NCBI RefSeq assembly: GCF_000237085.1
Contig: NC_016627.1
Span: 2,480,118-2,544,117 of the forward strand
From: Acetivibrio clariflavus DSM 19732
Lineage (GTDB): Bacteria; Bacillota; Clostridia; Acetivibrionales; Acetivibrionaceae
DNA: 64,000 bases
Reading direction: 5' to 3'
Positions 28,667-39,100 of this stretch are shown here, piece by piece. Each line of letters begins with the position of its first letter. The stretch's first letter is position 1. The notes below the pieces were generated by a model, which was given only the letters and a program-made list of their open reading frames with translations, did no database searches and had not been told where the DNA came from. Position numbers and translations under genes: made by a program.

Positions 28667-29761
28667 TTACTTAAAGCGATTTCTTCTTAAGAATGTCGGA
28701 ATTTCCAACTCGTCAGACATAGGCTGTGGATCCGGTTCGTTTTCTATTATCCTTCCACTGGATATACCTATTTTCTCAGCAGGTTTTTCCTGCTTTCTGA
28801 TAGTCGGAACTTTGTCAAATCCGGTTGCTATAACGGTAATTAGCAGCTCGTCCTTTAAGTTTTCATCAATTACAGCACCAAATATGATGTTTGCATCGGG
28901 GTCAGCCGATTTCTGCACCAGTTCGGCTGCAGTATTGACTTCAAACAATCCAAGATCCGGACCTCCGGTAATATTGAGAAGCACTCCTCTTGCGCCTTCA
29001 ATTGAAGTTTCGAGCAATGGACTTAAGATTGCCTGTTTTGCAGCTTCTTCCGCTCTGTTCTCTCCTGATGCCCTTCCAATACCCATATGTGCCAGACCAG
29101 TATCCAACATAATGGTCTTTACATCTGCAAAGTCCAGGTTTACAAGTCCCGGTACCGCAATAAGGTCGGAAATACCCTGTACACCCTGTCTTAACACATC
29201 ATCGGCAATTTTGAAGGCATCCACGATGGAAGTCTTCTTTTCAGCAACCTGAAGCAATCTGTCATTAGGTATAGTCACCAATGTATCAACTACCCCTTTA
29301 AGGGTCTCTATACCTCTTTCTGCATGCTGCATTCTCTTTCTTCCTTCAAACATGAAGGGTTTTGTAACAACACCGACAGTAAGGATACCCATTTCCTTTG
29401 CAATCTGGGCTACAACCGGTGCTGCACCGGTTCCTGTACCTCCACCCATACCTGCTGTTACAAAAACCATATCGGCACCCTTTATTGCCTGTGCTATTTC
29501 ATCCCTGCTTTCATTTGCAGCTTTTTCCCCGATTTCGGGATTTGCTCCTGCTCCAAGTCCTTTTGTAAGTTTATCTCCAATCTGGATCTTTGTATTCGCC
29601 TTTGACAAAAATAAAGCCTGTTTGTCAGTATTTATTGCAATAAACTCAACTCCGCGAAGTCCCGCAGATATCATTCTATTTACAGCATTATTACCTCCGC
29701 CGCCAACACCTACAACTCTAATCTGGGCAAATTGTTCAAGATCAATATCAAATTCCAACAA
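28667..29761 (-). CDS. ftsZ: Cell division GTPase FtsZ
   Basis: This 364-residue tubulin homologue polymerises into the division ring. The N-terminal GTPase domain has [17 protein letters not shown] and the signature [19 protein letters not shown]; the C-terminal domain has [15 protein letters not shown] and the conserved tail peptide [14 protein letters not shown] that docks FtsA and other partners. Start: a TTG at 29761, seven bases after AAGGAGGG, followed by [13 protein letters not shown]; the longer in-frame ATG at 29803 adds unconserved residues and has no site. It lies downstream of ftsA with about 210 untranslated bases between, in which I see no clear hairpin. Confidence 0.97.
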   Translation of the reverse strand: MLEFDIDLEQFAQIRVVGVGGGGNNAVNRMISAGLRGVEFIAINTDKQALFLSKANTKIQIGDKLTKGLGAGANPEIGEKAANESRDEIAQAIKGADMVFVTAGMGGGTGTGAAPVVAQIAKEMGILTVGVVTKPFMFEGRKRMQHAERGIETLKGVVDTLVTIPNDRLLQVAEKKTSIVDAFKIADDVLRQGVQGISDLIAVPGLVNLDFADVKTIMLDTGLAHMGIGRASGENRAEEAAKQAILSPLLETSIEGARGVLLNITGGPDLGLFEVNTAAELVQKSADPDANIIFGAVIDENLKDELLITVIATGFDKVPTIRKQEKPAEKIGISSGRIIENEPDPQPMSDELEIPTFLRRNRFK

Positions 29762-29971
29762 TATGAGTCCCTCCTTATTCTTTCGTAATGCGCCAATCGT
29801 CAATCATCTGCCTAAATCTGCTCACGTAACATTCCACATCATATATCCTGTATATCATATATGGTTAATTTCTTCAGTTACATTTTGTCAATTCCATTCT
29901 TTCAATATTTAATAATATCTTAATATCAGGATTTATGCAAGAATGTTTTGGTTTGAAAACAAACTAGAATA

Positions 29972-31207
29972 TTAAAACAAATTATTAAATAGATTTGCCA
30001 ATTTTTTCAAAATACCACCCGGATTCCTTTCCTTTTTCTTTTTCGCCTTCTTGCCTTTGCAATCCGATTCCTTGGCACCGAATCTGTTCACAATATATTT
30101 TGCACAGCCGGCAGCAATTAAAAACTCCTGTTGGCTTATGTTTGAAACTCTATAAGACGCAATCCTTACCGGCAAATCAAACATTTCATAGGCCAACTGA
30201 ATATTTCCGTCGATATAGGAAATACCTCCGCCTGCCAGTACAACTCCTTTTCCATAGCCATTCAACACATTTGCTTCTTTCAGCTGTTCTTTGCAAAGAT
30301 AAAATATCTCCTGAACTCTTGCTTCTATTATTTCAACAATTTCGGATACCTTTATGTTCTTCTTTTTATTTTCATTTATTTCGTTCACTGTAATTTCCTG
30401 GTCATTTTTTATCAGGGAAGTAAGCGCAAGTTCATATTCCCTTTTTAGTTTATCCGCTTCATTGTATGGTATTCTAAGTCCTATGGAAATATCGTTGGAA
30501 ATATGGTCTCCGCCCACCGGTATTGCACCGAAATAGACCAGTCTGTTGTTTTTTATAACCGATATGTTGGTAATACCTCCGCCTACATCAATAAGTATTA
30601 CTCCCATATCCTTTTCTTCCTGGGTAAGAGCAACTTCCGCTGCAGCCAGGCCTTCAAGTACAAAACCGTTAACCTTTAACCCAGCTTTTTCCATGCTCTT
30701 TAATATATTCTGCACAAAAGTAATTTTTCCTGCAACTACATCAACTTCAACTTCTAATTTTCCCCCCGACATTCCGACAGGGTCTACAATTTCATCATAC
30801 CCGTCCACAATATACTGTATCGGTATTACATCGATAACCTGTCTATCCTGGGGCAGGTTAACATTCTCTGCACTTTGCAAAACTCTTCTCACATCATTTA
30901 CGGTAATCTCCCTGTCTTCACCGGAAATACTTATACCGCTTTTATTATGAATTATATCGGCATGTATTCCCATTATATTAACATACGCTGAATCCACTTC
31001 AACATTTGCCAGAGATTGTGCTTTTATCATACAGTTTTTAATTGAATTGGCCGTACTCTCTATATCAACTATTATCCCTTTTTTTATGCCGCTGCACGGT
31101 TCCATGGCCTTTCCCAATACTTCCAGTTCGCCGGTGTCGCTGGCTCTTGCAATTAATGTACATATTTTTGAAGACCCTATGTCAACGCAACTTATTATAT
31201 TCTCCAC
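29972..31207 (-). CDS. ftsA: Cell division actin-like protein FtsA
   Basis: This 411-residue actin-fold protein tethers FtsZ to the membrane. Phosphate-1 motif CVDIGSSKICTLIA near the start; LIDVGGGITNISVIKNNRL (phosphate 2) near 205; VVLAGGGISYIDG (adenosine motif) near 330. The C-terminus is strongly basic (KGKKAKKKKERNPGG) and ends in the amphipathic GILKKLANLFNNLF, the expected membrane-targeting helix. The start is GTG 31207, with TTG 31210 equally possible: GGGAGG lies 7-10 bases upstream and no ATG fits. It follows the sbp gene by about 200 AT-rich bases (31208-31413). Confidence 0.93.
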   Translation of the reverse strand: MENIISCVDIGSSKICTLIARASDTGELEVLGKAMEPCSGIKKGIIVDIESTANSIKNCMIKAQSLANVEVDSAYVNIMGIHADIIHNKSGISISGEDREITVNDVRRVLQSAENVNLPQDRQVIDVIPIQYIVDGYDEIVDPVGMSGGKLEVEVDVVAGKITFVQNILKSMEKAGLKVNGFVLEGLAAAEVALTQEEKDMGVILIDVGGGITNISVIKNNRLVYFGAIPVGGDHISNDISIGLRIPYNEADKLKREYELALTSLIKNDQEITVNEINENKKKNIKVSEIVEIIEARVQEIFYLCKEQLKEANVLNGYGKGVVLAGGGISYIDGNIQLAYEMFDLPVRIASYRVSNISQQEFLIAAGCAKYIVNRFGAKESDCKGKKAKKKKERNPGGILKKLANLFNNLF

Positions 31208-31413
31208 AAGTGTGAACCTCCCATAATCCAAGGCATGTACTTAATAGGCACAGCTTTTTGTCATAGGTAAATTTTTTGGAAAATACCCCAATAATTCATT
31301 ACATTGTATACTTTGTTTTTTTATTATTGCAACTTATATGTATTTAAAAATAAAATTGAATCCAATTAACATAATATTTGTTTATAAAGTATTTGAAATC
31401 CATAATTTTCTAC

Positions 31414-31779
31414 TTAATTTTCAGTATTATTTATTATATTATCTTTTTTTGAAAGTTTATTCAATAGTATTCTACGAATAATTGCAAAATTCAAAAACAG
31501 TCGGTTTCCGAAAGCGAATACTGCTGCAAGATAAAGCTGAATACCCAGCTTATCGCCTATATATGCCAATATTGCTGCCAAAACGGCATTGCCGAAAAAT
31601 CCTGTCAGGAATACACTTAGATTGAATTTCTTCTGTAAAGTTGCCAAAACGCCTCCAAATACAGAATCTAAGGCAGCAAGTATAGCAATGGCCACATAAT
31701 TCGAATATGCCGCAGGGATATCGTAAGGAATAAATATCCCCAATATAATACCGATAATTAATCCCAGCAAAGGTAACAT
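31414..31779 (-). CDS. sbp: Small basic protein (DUF1290/Sbp family)
   Basis: This 121-residue membrane protein has about three or four hydrophobic helices (LLGLIIGIILGIFIPY, VAIAILAALDSVFGGVLATL, GFFGNAVLAAILAYIGD, LYLAAVFAFGNRLFLNFAII). It belongs to the small basic family regularly located between ftsQ/divIB and ftsA/ftsZ in Firmicutes. The exact role is unknown; position implies cell division or envelope work. It starts 12 bases after ftsQ, so the two are co-transcribed. Confidence 0.88.
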   Translation of the reverse strand: MLPLLGLIIGIILGIFIPYDIPAAYSNYVAIAILAALDSVFGGVLATLQKKFNLSVFLTGFFGNAVLAAILAYIGDKLGIQLYLAAVFAFGNRLFLNFAIIRRILLNKLSKKDNIINNTEN

Positions 31780-31791
31780 AACATTGTCCTC

Positions 31792-32658
31792 CTATTGTTC
31801 CGGAATAAAACTCGGGGTGTCCCCTGTTGTAAAATCCAAATAACCTTTATCGTTTTTGTCCAGCTTGTTGAAAAAAACCTCTCTTAAAAAACTTAATCGG
31901 TAATTGCTTATTTTTTTATAATTTCCAAGATTGACTTTAATCCTCGAATCCAGCATAAGACCGATATTATCCCAATCCGAAACATCAATATAGTTCACAT
32001 ATTTAAAAATTGCTTTGCTGCTGTCATAAACATTATCATTATCCAAATTTTTAATTTCATCAACTACCTTTATATATATATCAAATTTCCTGCTGTCCTC
32101 TGCATTTAAAGCTTGTCCCAATTGACAGCCGTCAAAGCCCAGCCCTTTAACACAAGGCAAATTCAAGCCGGAAATATCATCCTTCAAATCAAGTATATAA
32201 CCTTCTTTATCAATAATCAAATATTTATCCATGTAAGGACTGACTACAAAGGGATCTCTTTCCGTCAAAGCAATATTTACTTTATTGGGAATCCCCAGCC
32301 TAACGGAAGCTTTTTTAACATAGTGACATTTTTCCTCAATGCTTTTTTCCGCCTGGATGGATCTAAACAATAATATGCTCTTAACATCCCAACCATTCGT
32401 CCTAAACCAATTATTTCCCACAACCAGATTGGTTACTCCTATTATTTCGTTTGCATCATAATGAATATTTCCCGAAACGCTGATGGAACTTATATTAAAC
32501 AGCGGTGACAGTGCAAGGAGAACTAAAGTTCCCACAAATAAGACACTCAGCAGGAGAGACCTAAAAAATTTCAATCTCCTTTTTCGTCTTCTGGCTTTTC
32601 TTTTGTATATTCTATCCGCTTCCCTCGGCTTACCAGTCCCTTGATTCTTTTTACTCAA
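31792..32658 (-). CDS. ftsQ: Division protein FtsQ/DivIB
   Basis: This 288-residue single-pass membrane protein has a short basic cytoplasmic N-terminus (YKRKARRRKRRLKFF), one transmembrane helix near 32-52 (LLLSVLFVGTLVLLALSPLF), then a POTRA domain (ISSISVSGNIHYDANEIIGV to SVRLGIPNKVNIALTERDPF) and the beta domain (IDKEGYILDL). It stabilises the divisome complex with DivIC and FtsL in septal wall synthesis. It starts 13 bases after the murA remnant and leads into sbp, ftsA and ftsZ. Confidence 0.93.
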   Translation of the reverse strand: MSKKNQGTGKPREADRIYKRKARRRKRRLKFFRSLLLSVLFVGTLVLLALSPLFNISSISVSGNIHYDANEIIGVTNLVVGNNWFRTNGWDVKSILLFRSIQAEKSIEEKCHYVKKASVRLGIPNKVNIALTERDPFVVSPYMDKYLIIDKEGYILDLKDDISGLNLPCVKGLGFDGCQLGQALNAEDSRKFDIYIKVVDEIKNLDNDNVYDSSKAIFKYVNYIDVSDWDNIGLMLDSRIKVNLGNYKKISNYRLSFLREVFFNKLDKNDKGYLDFTTGDTPSFIPEQ

Positions 32659-32671
32659 AACACTAACCCCT

Positions 32672-33637
32672 TTATTCTTCCCTAGTAATTAATGCTCCGA
32701 CTTGCGACAGTCTTTCTTCGATTTTTTCGTATCCTCTGTCAATATGCTTCGTACCACTGACAACTGTTGTGCCTTCTGCAGCAAGACCGGCCAATACCAA
32801 TGCGGCACCGCCTCTTAAATCCCTTGCGGTAACCGTTGCCCCAGTGAGCCCCTTCACACCTTTTATTACTGCCAGCCGTCCTTCAAGTTTAATATCGGCA
32901 CCCATTCTCATAAGCTCTTCAACATGTTTGTAACGGTTTTCAAAGATTGTTTCAACAAAAATACTTGTTCCGCGCGCTATGGAAAGCAGTGAGATAAACT
33001 GGGACTGCATATCCGTCGGAAATCCCGGATACGGTAAAGTTCTTATTATATCAATTGCCTTTGGTCTGGTTGGTCCGAAAATATGTATTGTATTCTTTTT
33101 TGTATTTATACGGCAGCCGCATTCTCTCAAGTATGTAATCACAGGTATCAAATGTTCCGGCATAACGCTTCTAAGTGTAATATCACCGCCGGTTATTGCC
33201 GCCGCCACCAGATATGTACCTGCTACTATTCTGTCGGGAATCACAGTGTGCTCAACATCCCGCAGTTTTTTATTATTCCCTTTTATCCTTATAATACTCG
33301 TACCGGCCCCAGTTATATCCACGCCCATACCTATAAGGAATTTTTGCAGATCAACAATTTCCGGTTCTCTTGCTGCATGCCTTATAATCGTGTCCCCTTC
33401 TGCAAACACCGCTGCCAGCATTATATTCTCTGTTGCTCCGACACTTGGGAAATCCAGTTGTATATCCGCACCTTTCAGTTTATCGGCCTCACAGTAAATA
33501 AATCCGTGGTGGGCATCATGGACCTTTACTCCCATCTTCCGCATTGCCTTCAGGTGCAAATCTATAGGTCTCGGACCTATTTCACACCCGCCTGAGTGTG
33601 AAAAATTATTGGCACATTGTTCTATATCTATAACATT
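32672..33637 (-). pseudogene. murA: 5'-truncated murA (UDP-GlcNAc enolpyruvyl transferase)
   Basis: The frame encodes residues from just before the catalytic cysteine to the C-terminus of MurA: GGCEIGPRPIDLHLKAM, VGATENIMLAAVFAEGDT, PFPTDMQSQF-type text (GFPTDMQSQFISL) and RGGAALVLAGLAAEGTT. About 110 N-terminal residues that form half of the first domain are missing. Upstream, the frame hits a TAA at 33640-33638 after some 18 non-homologous codons and has no ATG or GTG; the first possible start is a TTG at 33559, which excludes the catalytic Cys (codon 33586-33584). The lost part is not elsewhere in the window. The break coincides with a perfect inverted repeat (33580-33603). Probably non-functional, with another murA elsewhere; a sequencing or assembly fault cannot be excluded. 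Confidence 0.82.
33580..33603. repeat. Inverted repeat at the murA breakpoint
   Basis: TTTCACAC (33580-33587) and GTGTGAAA (33596-33603) form a perfect 8-base inverted repeat around an 8-base loop. One arm lies in conserved murA codons (Cys-Glu), the other in the foreign flank, exactly where homology to MurA ends. Confidence 0.85.
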
Positions 33638-33891
33638 TTATCACTTAAAAATTAATGTATCAAATATTTTTTTGCGGAAATACTTTCCGTATAATTGAAA
33701 TTTATAATAATATTGTAACCGATAGTGGTCATAATCTATATAAAACTATTCTGTCTTAAAATTTTATATATATAATACAAAACCTTTATGTTATAATAAT
33801 TACTCAGAGCATTTTGCCAACTTGTTCTTGCTTCCTTCCTCCAATTGGAAGAAGGCAGTATAAAAAAATAAATTTAGAAGTAGGGACCTGT

Positions 33892-35295
33892 ATGAACATA
33901 AGACTTACGTTTACAATAATAGTTACCAAAATACTGGTTTTTGCACTGAGACTGCTAAAAAGCGGAGGTACCACTCTTCCCGGCAAAGTTGCCCGGAAAC
34001 TTTATCCCGATATAATAAAGGTTATATCCAGGGATTATAAAATAATCATGGTAACCGGTACCAACGGTAAAACTACTACCACCAGGATAATAGGCGAAAT
34101 TTTGAAAGTTAACAATCTGAAATACATTTCGAACAAATCAGGGGCAAACCTCTTCGGAGGTATTGTTACAACTTTTATTGACTCGGTTGACCTACGCGGC
34201 AGGGCAAAGGCACCCATAGCCCTTATTGAGGTTGACGAGGCTGCCTTTAACGTAGTAACCGACTATATTGAACCGGATGTTCTTGTGGTAACAAACTTCT
34301 TCAGAGATCAGCTGGACCGCTATGGCGAATTGTACTCCACTTTGAACAGCGTAAAATCGGGAATCGGCAAATGCCAAAAAACAAAGCTTGTTTTAAACGC
34401 CGATGACTCTTTATGTGCTTCTTTAGGAAAAGACAGCGGCAAGGAAGTCGTCTATTACGGTTTTGCAAAGGAAGCATACTCTTCGGCTGAGAAACTTGTC
34501 AATTCCGATGCTATGTTCTGCATATTCTGCAAAACCAAATATGACTACGAAAATCATGTTTACGGGCACCTTGGCACCTTTGTCTGCAGTTCCTGCGGTT
34601 ACTGCAGGCCTCAGAGCCGGGTAACCTGTGAAAAAGTGCTGGAATTAAACACTTCCCATTCCAATGTATTATTCTCCATAATCTCAAAAGAAAGTGAGCT
34701 GGAGAACAAAACATTGCAGGCAAAAATCAACCTCCCCGGGCTTTATAACATTTACAATGCTTTGGCTGCCACTGCTTGTGCTACAGCTTTGGAGCTTTCT
34801 TCCGACAACCTTGTTGAAGCCCTGGAAAACTTTGAATGCGGTTTCGGAAGAATGGAGACAATTTCAACCGAAGGTAAAACCATAAAAGTTATTTTGGTCA
34901 AAAACCCTACCGGTTTTAACCAGGTTTTGAATTTCCTCATGACAGAAGATAAAAACATGCAAGTTGCATTTCTTATAAACGATAGACTGGCTGACGGTAC
35001 CGATATATCTTGGTTATGGGATGTTGACTTCGAAATACTGGAAGATGCTCAAGAAAGAATTGACAACTTTTACGTGTCGGGTATCAGAGCCGAAGATATG
35101 GCCGTAAGGCTAAAATATGCGGGAATAGACTGCAGTAAAATCCATATTGTAAAGAACTATGAAGAACTTTTGGCAAAAGGACTTTCCAATACGGAAACCG
35201 GCCACAATTTTTATATACTTCCTACGTATACGGCTATGCTGGATATCAGAAAGCTGCTCAGGAAGAAATTTGGATTAAAGGAGTTTTGGAAATAG
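33892..35295 (+). CDS. murT: Lipid II isoglutaminyl synthase subunit MurT
   Basis: This 467-residue Mur-ligase-like protein amidates glutamate in the lipid II stem peptide together with GatD. An N-terminal membrane-proximal helix (LTFTIIVTKILVFALRLL) is followed by the Mur ligase P-loop MVTGTNGKTTTTRIIGEIL, LIEVDEAAF and VVTNFFRDQLDRYGEL. An inserted zinc ribbon (CIFCKTKYDY and CSSCGYC near 205-240) is typical of MurT. The C-terminal DUF1727 domain follows. Start: ATG 33892 after AGGG; a longer frame to 33814 lacks a site. It is immediately followed by gatD (one base gap). Confidence 0.93.
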   Translation: MNIRLTFTIIVTKILVFALRLLKSGGTTLPGKVARKLYPDIIKVISRDYKIIMVTGTNGKTTTTRIIGEILKVNNLKYISNKSGANLFGGIVTTFIDSVDLRGRAKAPIALIEVDEAAFNVVTDYIEPDVLVVTNFFRDQLDRYGELYSTLNSVKSGIGKCQKTKLVLNADDSLCASLGKDSGKEVVYYGFAKEAYSSAEKLVNSDAMFCIFCKTKYDYENHVYGHLGTFVCSSCGYCRPQSRVTCEKVLELNTSHSNVLFSIISKESELENKTLQAKINLPGLYNIYNALAATACATALELSSDNLVEALENFECGFGRMETISTEGKTIKVILVKNPTGFNQVLNFLMTEDKNMQVAFLINDRLADGTDISWLWDVDFEILEDAQERIDNFYVSGIRAEDMAVRLKYAGIDCSKIHIVKNYEELLAKGLSNTETGHNFYILPTYTAMLDIRKLLRKKFGLKEFWK

Positions 35296-35296
35296 T

Positions 35297-36043
35297 ATGT
35301 ATGAGCTGAATATATGTCATCTGTATCCCGATTTGCTGAACCTCTATGGAGACAGAGGAAATATCATTGCAATTGCCAGACGTTCACAATGGCGGGGAAT
35401 TAAAGTTAACATATCCGACATCAGCATCGGCGATAAATTTGATGCTGAAAAATACGATATTATCTTTCTTGGCGGCGGCCAGGATTTTGAACAGGAAGTA
35501 ATACAGGATGACGTATTGAATAAAAAGGGCAATGAGATCAGAAATGCCATTGAAAACGATAAAATCTTTCTTGCCATCTGCGGTGGCTATCAACTTCTGG
35601 GGAACTACTACAAAACCTGGGACGGAAAAGAAATAGAGTTCCTGAGAGCCCTTGACCTTTGGACTATCGGAAGCAAAAAACGAATGATAGGAAACTTTTG
35701 CTTTGAGTGCGACTTTTTAAAAACCGACAGCTTTGACGGAAGAGTTGTAGGTTTCGAAAACCATTCCGGCAGGACTTACTTAGGTCCTTCCGTCAGACCC
35801 CTCGGAAAGATTGTCAAAGGTTATGGCAATAACGGTGAAGACGGATTTGAAGGTGCAATCTACAAAAATGTCTATTGTTCCTATTCCCATGGCAGTCTGC
35901 TTCCTAAAAATCCTCACCTGACCGACTACCTTATTACCCTTGCCCTCAAGCAGAAATATAAGGATTTTGATTCTCTTGAGAAACTGAATGATGAATTTGA
36001 AGAACTGGCGCGTAAAACCATGATTCAAAGAATAGTGGGATAA
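35297..36043 (+). CDS. gatD: Lipid II isoglutaminyl synthase glutaminase GatD
   Basis: This 248-residue class I glutamine amidotransferase (CobB/CobQ-like GATase) releases ammonia for MurT. The nucleophile elbow is LAICGGYQLLG (Cys about 94) and the catalytic histidine lies in SYSHGSLLPKNP near 190. The N-terminus CHLYPDLLNLYGDRGNI and FLGGGQDFEQ fit the GatD family. It overlaps MurT's transcript with no gap and ends in a strong terminator shared with the converging xylanase gene. Confidence 0.93.
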   Translation: MYELNICHLYPDLLNLYGDRGNIIAIARRSQWRGIKVNISDISIGDKFDAEKYDIIFLGGGQDFEQEVIQDDVLNKKGNEIRNAIENDKIFLAICGGYQLLGNYYKTWDGKEIEFLRALDLWTIGSKKRMIGNFCFECDFLKTDSFDGRVVGFENHSGRTYLGPSVRPLGKIVKGYGNNGEDGFEGAIYKNVYCSYSHGSLLPKNPHLTDYLITLALKQKYKDFDSLEKLNDEFEELARKTMIQRIVG

Positions 36044-36050
36044 ACAGATA

Positions 36051-36086
36051 AAAAAGCTCCGAAGGCCGAAACCTTCGGAGTTTTTT
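36051..36086. terminator. Bidirectional terminator between gatD and xylanase gene
   Basis: A nine-base perfect stem, CTCCGAAGG (36057-36065) with CCTTCGGAG (36072-36080), is flanked by AAAAA and TTTTTT. It is symmetrical and so should stop transcription from both sides. Confidence 0.93.
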
Positions 36087-36105
36087 AATTCAGTATCATA
36101 TTTAA

Positions 36106-39100
36106 TCAATTATCGTAATGGGAAGAGATTCTGTTATAATGCTTACCTACAATCATAATATCTTCCATATTTATAGCACCGTCTTTGTTGATGTCGCTGC
36201 TTTCTTCATACCTGTCATCGCCTTTTACAGCATTGTAGGATTTACATATATGCATTATATCTTCCATATTAATAGCATTATCCTGCTGGCCGTTTATTAC
36301 CATATCTCCAGCCCACATAATTATTGGTGCATCTTGTGTAGATATTTCGATATTTCCGGTAACAACAACATTTTTTATCTCCCTTGCAAGATAGTTTGCC
36401 TTTGTAATTTTAAGTGTATATCCTTCTTCCCTTGCAGGTACTCCGGATATTTTAAAATATCCGTCTTTGGATTCGGCTTTCAAACCTGTTCCCACTATTT
36501 CCACTACAAAGCCAGATTCTATCTCGGAAAGCTTATCTTCATTATACATAAAGTCGGATTTGATGTAACCGGAAACGCTATATTTATCTGCACCCTCAAC
36601 GAGTTTTAACAGACCGAAAGCTTCGGTGTTCTTGTAACCGACTCCTGTTGCGTCATTCCAGTTGGACATTCCGTCTCTTACTCCATTGGCATCGGAATCG
36701 TCATTTACCTGTACATCAAAGCCCATTATGTGTCCTGCGCTTTTTGGTGTCTTAAACGGAACTGCTGCTTCTACAAGGTATCCCGTTACTGTGTCCTCGC
36801 CATACACAAATTTTGTTACCGTAACAAATTTGTCGTCAAGACAGTTGGCACCATAAGATTGTACATTATTGTAGTTTACACGGTATTGGGCATCATCATA
36901 TTCATATTCGGCAGTTCTTCCGTTGTTTTCGTCAATAAAGAACTCAATTGAATCCTGCTCCCACGGATTTTCAGCTGCGTCGCATAAGTTATTGTCCTCC
37001 ACATAAGCCAAAACATATAAGTAATTTTCATCCCACAATGTTTTAACAGTAGCTTTTGAAGGATTGGTTCCTGCAGTAATTATATCAGTGGAAATTTCGT
37101 TTGCATCTGCCCAAATATCATCCACTTCTCCGTCAATAATCGGAGTACCTTTTAGAGCTTCAGTATACTTAGGATTGATAAGCCTCAAAACACCGTAACC
37201 GGAAGTATCCGCATCCTGGTTATTTTTTGTGTCGTTCCAGCTGACCTTTACTGCTGCATCGCCTTCACCATAAGTCAGCCTTACATCAAAGCCTATTTTA
37301 CTTGCAGGACTGTCAATAAACGGCATGCAAACTTCAAACTCATAACCGTCCTCTGTTTTGTTCGAAATTACCGTAACTGCACCGGTAGTTTCACCGGAAG
37401 CTGTAAAGGCATAGTAAACATCTTCCGTTTCGTTTCTTTCATTCTTGCTGTTGTTTTCATCAATGTAGAACTCAATTTTTGACGGTTCTCCATTCACCTT
37501 CAGCAAAGCATAAAGGTTCTCGTCATCCCACAAAGTCTTGACTGTTCCTTTTACATTGCCGTTCGAGTCAACAATATTTACGCTCTTTGCTATATCCCAT
37601 ACATCATCTTTGCTGCCGTCAATAATTGGACTTCCCTTAAAGGACAGTGCATTATTTATGAATACAGGCAGCTTTGAAGCATCGACCAATGCCCAGTATG
37701 CGTATTTTGCTTTTCCGTATTTGTCGAACAGCAATGGTGCATCGGTTCTGCTTATACCGTCATGGTAGTTCAACCAGGTCATATCATCTTTTAATCCCCA
37801 GAAAGTAACTCCCTTTATTTTACCAGGGTACTCTTCAGCAAGCTTCTTCAACATATCGAAAAGTTCTTTATATTTGTATGCCTGTTTAATTAACTGTTCC
37901 TCAGTTATCGGTGCGTTTGGTTCAGTCAAACTGTTATATACCGACATATCCAACTCTGTAATCTCAACTTCAAGTCCTAAGTCAAGATAACCTTTTAAAG
38001 TCTCTTTAATTCCTTCTACTGAGCCATAGTTTATTCCAATATGACCTTGATGTCCAACACCGTCGATGTGAGATTTTTCTTTAAGTTCTTTAACCAAGTT
38101 AAGCATTGCTTCTCTCTTTTGAGGATTTTCCTCATTGTTGTAGTCGTTGTAGTATAGTTTTACTTTACCTACAAGACCTTCCTCAACAAGGGCCTCATAA
38201 GCATAATCAAAGGCTTTTATAACATAGTCGTCACCAATAATCTGTCTCCACTTGGAATTTCTGAGACCATAAGGCTGGCTGTCTCCAATGGCTTCGTTTA
38301 CAACATCCCAAACTTCAACTTTGTCGCCATAGTACTTAATCAAAGTCTTAATGTGTGTTTTCATTCTCTCTAAGAGTACTTCCCTTGATACATCATTTCC
38401 TTCATCATCAACAAATATCCAGCTCGGTACTGCCTGATGCCATAAAAGAGTATGGCCTCTTAAACGCATTCCGTTTTCCTGAGTAAATTCAACATAACGA
38501 TCGCCTTTCGCAAAATTGAAACTACCTTCTCTTGGCTGCATTGAGTCAATCTTCATATCGTTTTCGGCAGTAATACTGTTAAAGTGCTTTTTAATCAAAT
38601 CCGACTGAAGTTGGTTATCAAATGCCGAAGACGGTACTGCAACCCCAATAGGGAAATAGTCGGCATAGACATCTTTCAGTGAAGGAATGTCCGGTTCAAT
38701 ACCTTCCTCAGGCAATGGTGCAACTATGAGCACATCGTCTATACCTATTTCTGTTGTAGGATGGCCTGATTCAACATATATAAAGAGCTGTTCCAATTCA
38801 CCGGTATATGTAATGGTATAAGTTCCTTTCAATTCAACCCATGTACGGCTTGGAACTTCATAATCCACAGCTATTGTGTTATATGTAGGATCCCCGTCGG
38901 CATCAGTACAGATTGTTATTCTCATCTCCTGGGGTTTTCCAGAAGTTTGATAAACCCACATGGATACTTCTATAGTCTGACCCTTCTTTACTTTATTCAT
39001 AAGGTCGAATTTTGCTCCCTGCCATGTGTCTGCTCTGCCGGTAACAAACAGGCTCTTGAAACCGCCATGAGCAGTAGATCCGTTGATATAAAGCTTTGCG

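Noticed and set aside
33804-33986. Minus-strand frame that might hold the missing N-terminus of MurA
   Set aside because: Its translation has no MurA motif and it is antisense to the murT start region.
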